A DNA stretch of 15,653 nt from Pavlovales sp. CCMP2436 (taxonomy: Eukaryota; Haptophyta; Pavlovophyceae; Pavlovales), in the NCBI GenBank assembly GCA_026770615.1, contig MU631537.1, forward strand, positions 194,719 to 210,371, given 5' to 3'. The notes beneath the pieces are model-generated. The model searched no databases. It had not been told where the DNA came from and saw only the letters and a list, made by a program, of their open reading frames with translations. A program made the translations under genes and the position numbers. Below, one piece after another: positions 8,169 through 15,653 of the stretch (the first letter of the stretch is position 1; each line of letters begins with the position of its first letter).

Positions 8169-8376
8169 GCGTGTATGTTTTATATTCAAACAAATTTTTC
8201 TGCTATAATATTACGAATTTACTTTAGCAGCAGAGCTAACAAGATCATTACAGGTGGTGACTTTTATATATACTACAATATCGCCTAGAGTTCAGATCAT
8301 GCCCACGAGGGTAAGAGCCGCACTGCTAATAAGTGAGGCACAATACTAATAATGTATGCTGCCGCTGGGCCGCTGG

Positions 8377-8452
8377 CCCGGTCAATTCTCGCCTATTCGT
8401 GGGGGTGAGCAGGTCCCGGTCAATTATCGCCTATTCGTGGAGGTGGGCAGGT
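8377..8452 (+). repeat. 38-bp tandem duplication
   Basis: Two adjacent 38-bp units (8377-8414 and 8415-8452) share CCCGGTCAATT and CGCCTATTCGTGG and differ at three positions. No function is evident. Confidence 0.85.
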
Positions 8453-8670
8453 CCTCGAACGTGCATGGTTGAATAACTCTCATGTATATCAACAGGGACG
8501 ATGTCCGTGCATCTTCTGAATGGGCATAGTCTGAATCTGCGTGCTTCTCAGCAGTGTTTCTTAGATAGGCTTATTAAACAAAAATGTCTTTCAGGATTTA
8601 TGCACACGTCATTTTGTAACCCCCCCCGCCCTCCACGCACACCCACACCCACACCCAGTTTGTTTGTAAA

Positions 8671-8800
8671 GGGGGGGGGGGGGGGGGGGGCAACCTAATT
8701 TTTTACCGATATTCAGGGTAGGGTGATGACCCAACCTAAATTGCGCCGCAGGCAAGGAATAAATGGGAGGGGTTTGACCGAACCTCAAATTTGCGCCACT
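8671..8800 (+). repeat. Poly-G tract and degenerate GACCCAACCTAAATTGCGCC repeats
   Basis: Twenty consecutive G at 8671-8690 are followed by CAACCTAATT. Further units are GATGACCCAACCTAAATTGCG (8725-8745) and TTTGACCGAACCTCAAATTT (about 8773-8792), spaced roughly 40-50 bp. The same motif recurs at 9503-9610. Each unit tends to follow a run of G. Confidence 0.6.
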
Positions 8801-9340
8801 GCCGGGAAGGGGGGGATTCCAACCACCACTTTATACGGGTTGACGAAATCAGGGGAAAATACTATACAACATTTTCTTTGCCTGCGGCGAGCAACTTGAC
8901 AGGGTTGGACACACGTACTTCTCCAGCTGGCAGATATGTCGTACCGCAGTACATAGGCACTCGCACGCACACGTTCGCTTGCACGGCGTGCACTGGCTAG
9001 ACTGCGCGGAGGCGCTCGCTATAAATACGCACCATGGCGCTTGCACGCACGATCGCAACCTTGTCCACCGAATAGTCCGCCGATGCCAAGCTCACCGACG
9101 ACCTTAGAAGTGCTATAGAGCAGGCTGTATGCAGACTACCGCGGAGCATCATGCGGCAAAGCAGGCATCAAGTGATGTTGACCATCGAGTCGGTTCGATT
9201 TTTTTTACGTTTTATATTTTACTGTGCAAGTTTACTAGGTTGTAACTAGCAAAAACGCGGATCCCAGCAAACTCAATCCCGCAAGTGCAGCTCCCAAACG
9301 CACCGACTTCTGTGTCTCATGGGCATGGAACAGAAGTATT
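8801..9340. other. Spacer without recognisable gene
   Basis: Mixed-composition spacer. A TATAAATA at 9020-9027 is followed almost immediately by ACCATGG, but the frame closes after 13 codons, so no gene is called. No RNA gene was recognised. Confidence 0.4.
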
Positions 9341-9427
9341 TTTATATTAATGTAGGGGGTTCGGGCTGGCGGTACATTTCAAGTTCAAGTCAGGCTGATC
9401 TTAGCGTTCCGACGCAGGCTCCTACGC
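9341..9427 (+). repeat. Dispersed repeat R1, copy 2
   Basis: It starts TTTATATTAATGTAGGGGG and carries the TTCGGGCTGGCGGTAC core and the duplicated TTCAAGTTCAAG. The match with copy 1 extends through GGCTC(C/A)TACGC, further than with copy 3. Confidence 0.85.
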
Positions 9428-9502
9428 GCTACGCCGAAGTGGGGAGCTGGTAGAAGTGGTGGATGTTTTTACGCTGGGGGTAATGTCCGTGAAGCGGGGT
9501 TG

Positions 9503-9610
9503 GAGGGGGGTCCCAACCTCTGTGCGGCGGCCAAACTTCAATGAAGCGGCAGAGGGGTCACCGAACCTAATTATTTCCGATTGGTCGGGTAAGAGGTGAC
9601 CCAACTTAAA
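9503..9610 (+). repeat. Second cluster of GACCCAACCT-type repeats
   Basis: Units GGGGTCCCAACCTC (near 9507-9520), GGGGTCACCGAACCTAATT (9554-9572) and GAGGTGACCCAACTTAAA (9593-9610) match those at 8691-8800. Homopolymer G and C runs follow at 9640-9720. An open frame on the minus strand here is proline-rich and arises from the G runs. Confidence 0.55.
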
Positions 9611-10175
9611 AATCCTGAATTGCCCTACAAATGAACTAAGGGGGGGAGGGGGGGGTAGTAGGAAGTACGATGGGGGGGGGAATCTGGGCGGGACGAAAGT
9701 AGGATTGGGGGGGGGTTCGGGCCCAGAAGCGCCTGGCAAGTGTCACATAGGCAAATAGCCTTAATTAGGCCCCTTTCCCCTATATGTAATTTTTAAAAAG
9801 TGCCAAACAAATATTTGCAGCCGAAGGGAGGCTGCTAGCCAGGCGCCTCTGGCGAGAATATGGTTAACTAATTTATGACGATTTAAAACAGATATTTGAC
9901 GGTATCTAAGAAACTCTGCTTCTCAGAGCTTAGATCTTGATGTAACAATCTGTGACGGACATTTATCAATTATGCACATTTAATATATAATGAATTCCGC
10001 TTGAGACCCCTCATCGTCGCGCGTCGGTTCACAACGACGTCACTCCGAGGAGTGAACCTCCCGCCGTGCCAGTAGGTACCTCCAGCTACTTATGTATGTA
10101 TATGAGTAAACCGCTCGCTGATCGTAATAATATGTATTATATTAAACAATTCACCGGTGGCCAGTGCTAAGACGA
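9611..10175. other. Spacer, AT-rich, 3' of the cupredoxin-DUF305 gene
   Basis: Poly-G patches come first, then AT-rich sequence with TTAATATATAATG-like stretches. It must contain the 3' end of the minus-strand gene whose stop is at 10176, but I see no clear AATAAA close to the stop. A short palindrome ACTCCGAGGAGT lies near 10040-10051. Confidence 0.4.
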
Positions 10176-11553
10176 TCAGTACGCAACCGTGCAGCCCGAG
10201 GGGCACTTCGAGCTGAAACTTGCGAAAAGCAGGCGGTGCGAGTGCTGGGCCGAGTGGCCGATCGACGACTTGCACCCCGGTGGGCACTTCTCCTTGCAGT
10301 AGACATCGGCGTGCAGCGGGCGTCCTTGGTCCAGGAGCCACTTCTCCATGAAAGTAATTTGCTGATTCTGCTTGTTGACGATATCCCAGAAGAACGCGAC
10401 AAGCTCGCCCTCCGGGTCTTGCTCGAGCGTGAGGATGTCCATCTTCAGGATCGCCTTGGCCATGTTCACAGCGTTTTCATGGTGGGGCACCATCTGGTGC
10501 ATGAATGTCGTGATGGGATCGTTCTCGTGCAGGTTGACGCGCATCTCCTCGTGCATTGCGCAGTCCATGGCGTGCAGGCACTCACCAAAGTGCTGAGTGC
10601 TCGCGCTCAGGTCCGCGTCGCCGAGGCCGCACAAAAAGGTGTCCGCCGGGCAGACCTTGTTGGACGAGTACTCTCCAAGGCCGTAGGTGCCGCAGTTCTT
10701 GTCGAACGAGGTGGGCATCTTGTAGGCGTACGGGATGGCCGGCTCGTCCGCGGTCTGGACCCGCGCGCCGCCCGCGTCAAGCTGCTTGATGCGCCCAGAC
10801 ATGCCATGGTGCACGTGGCAAAAGTAGAACAAATCCTTATCGTACTGGTCGTCGGTGATCTTCAGCTCCACGTAGTAGCCGGCGGCACCGGACTCGAAGC
10901 GGGAGGCGATCCAGTCGGCGCGCCCCAGCTGAAAGGCGGGCTCGTACGCATCGAGGCCGAAGCCGCCGTCGACAGTCGAGAGCGCGATAGCACCGTGCGA
11001 GTACTGAGGGGCCTGGCACGACTCGTCGGCGACGCAGCTGCCACCCGTCTGGGAGATGCCTGGCTCTAGCTCGTCGACGTTGCGATGCGCGCCGTCGGGG
11101 AAGTAGGCGAGGCCGAGGGGATGCCTATTTGGGGATGTCGGGAGGGGGTTCCAGTGTGAGCAGGCAGTGGGACAGCAGTGGAAATGGGGAAGGAGCGCAC
11201 ATCCAGTTCGTCTCGTCGTTCTGGAAGAACTTGTACGGCACGTTGCGCTCCATGGCGATGACCGGCTGTGGGGTGTCACCGCACTCGTCAATCACGTAGT
11301 AGCCTGTGTCCGATGCGAATATATCGAGGCGGACGTGGAAGGAGCACTCGCGCGACTGCCCGCTACCGGAGCACGTCGCCAGGCACGGCTCCTGCGAGGG
11401 GGTGCCGTCGCCCGCGCGCGCACCAGCGCTTGCGAGCAGGAGAAGCGCGGCCGACATGGAGAACGACGAGGCCCACGCCGACACCGAGAGCGACATGGAG
11501 TGGTGCCGCAGCATGGGAGACCGATTGTGTGACGTGGGTGGAACCATGGGCAC
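10176..11553 (-). CDS. Secreted cupredoxin-DUF305 copper-binding-type protein (2 exons)
   Basis: Exon 1 (11553-11201) and exon 2 (11124-10176) flank a 76-bp GT-AG intron (11125-11200) and give 433 residues. Splicing rebuilds NWMHPLGLAYF, which matches cupredoxin-like proteins. The N-terminus has a hydrophobic segment (SMSAALLLLASAGARA, ~32-47), so secretion or endomembrane entry is likely. The start could also be Met14 or Met20. Residues ~70-235 are cupredoxin-like: His119 and the loop FCHVHHGM (Cys220, His222 or His224, Met227) supply plausible type-1 copper ligands. Residues ~296-385 are DUF305, with TTFMHQMVPHHENAVNMAKA containing its HHxxA signature; bacterial DUF305 proteins include the copper-binding CopM. 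The C-terminus is Cys-rich. A role in extracellular copper binding or handling is inferred. The 5' end lies only 70 bp from the LINE stop codon, so its promoter may use retrotransposon-derived DNA. Confidence 0.87.
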
Positions 11554-11623
11554 AGTGCCGCTGAGATGAGTGGACTCTTTTACTAATAAACTGTGGACTC
11601 GGTGTTATGTTATGGTGCCCCTT

Positions 11624-13353
11624 CTACCGCCGGGTGCGCAGTCTCTGCGTCCAGGTGGCCTCGTGTGTCAGCGTCTGAGCGTCACTCTGTTGAGCTTCAG
11701 CGTCACCTTGCGGTGATACCAAAGCGCCGACTGAGCTCCGAGCAGGCGATTTCGTTCGAGTTTGGTTGAAGATGGGTTTCACGTCCGTCAGTTTGCGCCA
11801 GGAAACCTTGCCTTGTGCGGCCTTGCCCCAGCTCTCCGAGACGCCAATGCCGACTGCTTGCCTGTCAAGGTTGAAGCGGGCTCTTTGGAGCTCGTTAGTT
11901 AGGTCGCGTCCGTAGTTGAAAAGCGGTGGCCCTCGGCCGCGAGGTACGTCGACCCACGATGTCATGAACTTGCGAGGAAGCCTCGACATGTGCATGCGCA
12001 TCACGTGTCCCCCCCAGCGTAGTTTCCGAGAGGAAATATGCCGGTCGATGTCCGCGATGCCGAGGGCGACGTACTGCGGCTTGAGGGCGGCGTACTTGAA
12101 GATGTAGTCGGAGGAGGAGGCGCGTTGCGGCTTTGTTCTCGTCATTGCTCGCACGCAGCGGTTGTGGAACGTGTTCAGCTTTCGCCGCAGCTTCGGTGTC
12201 AGCACCCAGGACTCGCAGCCGTAGAGCAAGATGCCGAGCACGAGGCAACGGTAGAGCTTGCCCTTGGAGGCGAGTGTGAGCGACTTGGAGCCGAAGTTCT
12301 TGTTGAAGACGTTACTCCGCAGACAGCCAAAGGCTGAAGCTGCAGAACGGATCCTATACTCGATCTCGTCGTCATCTGTTAGGGATAACGAAAAGGTCGA
12401 GCCGAGGTACCGGAACCGGTCGGTGAACGTGACGATGCCGAGCGCGTCGTCGATTATGAGAAAGAGGGTGTCGTTTGTTGTTGGAGGGTAGCCGGCCGGC
12501 GGGTAGAACATCGCCTCAGTCTTGGACTTATTGGCGACGGTGCCGTCGGTCGGATTCATTGTGCCGCAGTGGATCACGAGAGCGAAGCGTAGCAGATGCT
12601 TTTTGAGCAACTGCGCGCCAAGCTCGAGATCCGCTCGCGAAGAGAAAGGTAGTGCGCCGTCGTCCGCGTAGAGCGATGCCCAAAAGTTGAAGACCTCGCC
12701 GCCGTCATCGCCGAGCTTTCGCCCAGCGATCACGTCGTCCTCCTTGGTCATGAACTCGAGCTGCTTGATCCCCGCCGCCTCGAAGACCGGCTCGACCGTC
12801 TCGACCGCCGCCTGCTCCACGAAGAGGAAGAGGATGGCCGCGAGGGTGTCGCCCTGCTTGACACCCACCGTCGTCGGCATCTCCACCTCCACCTCGCCCA
12901 CCGTCATCCGTACAGTCAGGTCAGTGTGCAGCATGCGGATCAGGTGAACGAGGTGATCGGGGACGCCATACCGTCGGAGGATGTCGAAATGAGCGAGCGG
13001 TCAACCGAGTGGAACGCCTTGACGAGATCGACGTACAGCGCCCACGTGCCTAGCCCGTGGTCCTTTCTCTTGAGCAAAGCCATCTTGAGCGAGAAGATGC
13101 CGTCCGCGCAGCCGTGCCGCCGCATGAAGCCGTTCTGGTACTCGACGCCTACCTTGGAGAGGAGCGTCTCGAGCCTGGATGCGATGATCGAGCCCACCAC
13201 TTTCGCGATGGCCTCAAGCAGCATGATCCCCCGCCAGTTGGACAGGTCTCTCGGGTCTCCCTTCTTTGGCAGCAGCTTGAGTCGGCCCACGCGCCACTCC
13301 TCGAAGCACGTCAGCTCAGATCGCCAGAAGTCGAGGATGCTGGACTCGGTAAC
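11624..13353 (-). pseudogene. Non-LTR (LINE) reverse transcriptase, 5'-truncated and frameshifted
   Basis: An open frame from 13353 carries RT palm text: VGRLKLLPKKGDPRDLSNW, NWRGIMLLEAIAKV, QNGFMRRHGCADGIFSLK, then motif A YVDLVKAFHSVD. Near 12983-12990 the frame breaks. The other frame continues as DILRRYGVPDHLVHLIRM, motif B GVKQGDTLAAILF and motif C YADD. It ends with the LINE C-terminal region (LLYGCESWVLTPKLRRKL, RKLRWGGHVMRM, LPRKFMTSWV) and a stop at 11624. A single missing base in a short homopolymer would restore the frame. The endonuclease domain is absent and an in-frame TAG at 13354-13356 closes the 5' side, as expected for 5' truncation during target-primed insertion. The catalytic aspartates are intact, so the insertion is probably not very old. 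No clear poly(A) tail or target duplication was found. Confidence 0.9.
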
Positions 13354-13356
13354 CTA

Positions 13357-13765
13357 CCTGCAAGTGTGGAGAACGCCCGTTCATTCAGAGCTTTGTGAGC
13401 CTCAATTCTCCAATGGGTGAAATAGTCAGGGCAGAACCAAGCGCGTGAGACATTAAACGAGCTATTCTACATAAAAAAAGAAAAAAAGAAAAAAAAAAGG
13501 AGTGCCTGAGAAACGCCGCAGCCTGGCCTAGACCCAGGGCGGGTACATATCTATAAAAACCTGCAATAATAGGGGGGGGAGGGGGGGGGTGAGCAGGCAT
13601 TTAGCCAATTAGCGCAGGCAGACACACACACACGGGTCAAGTGGGGGGGGTTGAGGGGCAGTCAGACAGGCACACAGGGGCGGGCGGCCCGTGGCAGGCA
13701 GTCAGCGCAGGCAGCGACCACGCACAGCACTATCCGAGTAAAAAAAATGCAGCCCGGTCAACTCC
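13357..13765. other. Low-complexity spacer
   Basis: It contains an A-rich run with interspersed G near 13472-13499, poly-G tracts near 13570-13590 and 13643-13650, a CA repeat near 13622-13633, and GGCAG/CAGGCA-type motifs. No gene was recognised. Confidence 0.5.
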
Positions 13766-13842
13766 TTTATATGAATGTAGGGGGGTTCGGGCTGGCGGTA
13801 CGTTTCAAGTTCAAGTCAGGCTGATCTAAGCGCTCCGACGCA
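13766..13842 (+). repeat. Dispersed repeat R1, copy 3
   Basis: It starts TTTATATGAATGTAGGGGGG and contains the core and TTCAAGTTCAAGTCAGGCTG. Similarity to the other copies ends at CTCCGACGCA, where copies 1 and 2 continue. Confidence 0.85.
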
Positions 13843-14001
13843 TTATAATGAATGTGTGCGTGCTAATATTCAGGTTTTTGACTAGTCCGTAGACTCGTAG
13901 TCGTTACAAACTGCGCCTAACTAACTAGTTACTTAACATACAAATCAAATGCAATTCGATCCTGTACGCGCCAGCCTGAATCACTCCAAATAATCCAACA
14001 A

Positions 14002-14007
14002 TTTATT
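14002..14007 (-). terminator. Possible poly(A) signal of the GFAT gene
   Basis: On the minus strand AATAAA occurs about 70 nt after the stop codon at 14077-14079. The spacing fits a canonical signal, but the region is AT-rich and algae often use variants. Confidence 0.3.
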
Positions 14008-14076
14008 TAATAATACTCTAGTTACAGCAACCCGCTCGCCTAGAACGACCGCAGACTCGAAACGAAGCCGCCATGC

Positions 14077-15653
<1,577 letters not shown>

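Noticed and set aside
9020..9075. TATAAATA followed by ACCATGG
   Set aside because: The ATG is only four bases from the TATA-like box and the frame ends after 13 codons.
9422..9739. 105-residue proline-rich minus-strand frame
   Set aside because: It arises from G runs and degenerate repeats rather than a conserved protein.
10164..11069. 301-residue plus-strand frame
   Set aside because: It is antisense to the cupredoxin-DUF305 gene, whose minus-strand motifs and splicing are convincing.

Overview
The window looks like nuclear DNA from a eukaryotic microalga. GC-rich coding islands sit in AT-rich, homopolymer-rich and microsatellite-rich spacers, and the genes carry spliceosomal GT-AG introns. 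An ice-binding protein (DUF3494), a bacterial-type glucosamine-6-phosphate synthase, a cupredoxin-DUF305 protein, a LINE reverse transcriptase and a scrap of virus-like DNA together suggest a marine alga, possibly polar and possibly a haptophyte such as a pavlovophyte. The lineage is an inference from gene content and style, not something the sequence proves.

Layout. 1-880: spacer with one copy of a dispersed ~80-bp repeat. 1071-1851 (-): secreted ice-binding protein gene with one frameshift. 1852-4230: spacer with a strong hairpin, a degenerate tRNA-like stretch, a ~155-bp tandem duplication, a 98-bp cassette between 10-bp direct repeats, and a GC-rich hairpin island. 4232-4905: AT-rich relic of a virus-like element, with a lipase-like pseudogene (-) and a fibre-like fragment (+) divided by a short divergent promoter. 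4928-8100 (+): two-exon gene for a large protein of unknown function with a fibronectin-III-like domain, followed at once by a perfect 17-bp hairpin. 8170-10175: spacer with several repeat families. 10176-11553 (-): two-exon gene for a secreted cupredoxin-DUF305 protein. 11624-13353 (-): 5'-truncated, frameshifted LINE reverse transcriptase. 13354-14076: low-complexity spacer with another copy of the dispersed repeat. 14077-15653 (-): the last four exons of glucosamine-fructose-6-phosphate aminotransferase, with the 5' part beyond the window.

The genes do not form a pathway. The most interesting signals concern genome dynamics. First, there is a fragment of what looks like a polinton-like virus, virophage or giant-virus relative, abutting the 5' end of the unknown gene. 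Second, intron edges look like products of duplication or insertion: one GFAT intron contains degenerate copies of both bordering exon ends around a poly(A)-tailed insert, and two other introns have direct repeats straddling donor and acceptor. No complete new defence or mobile system is visible.
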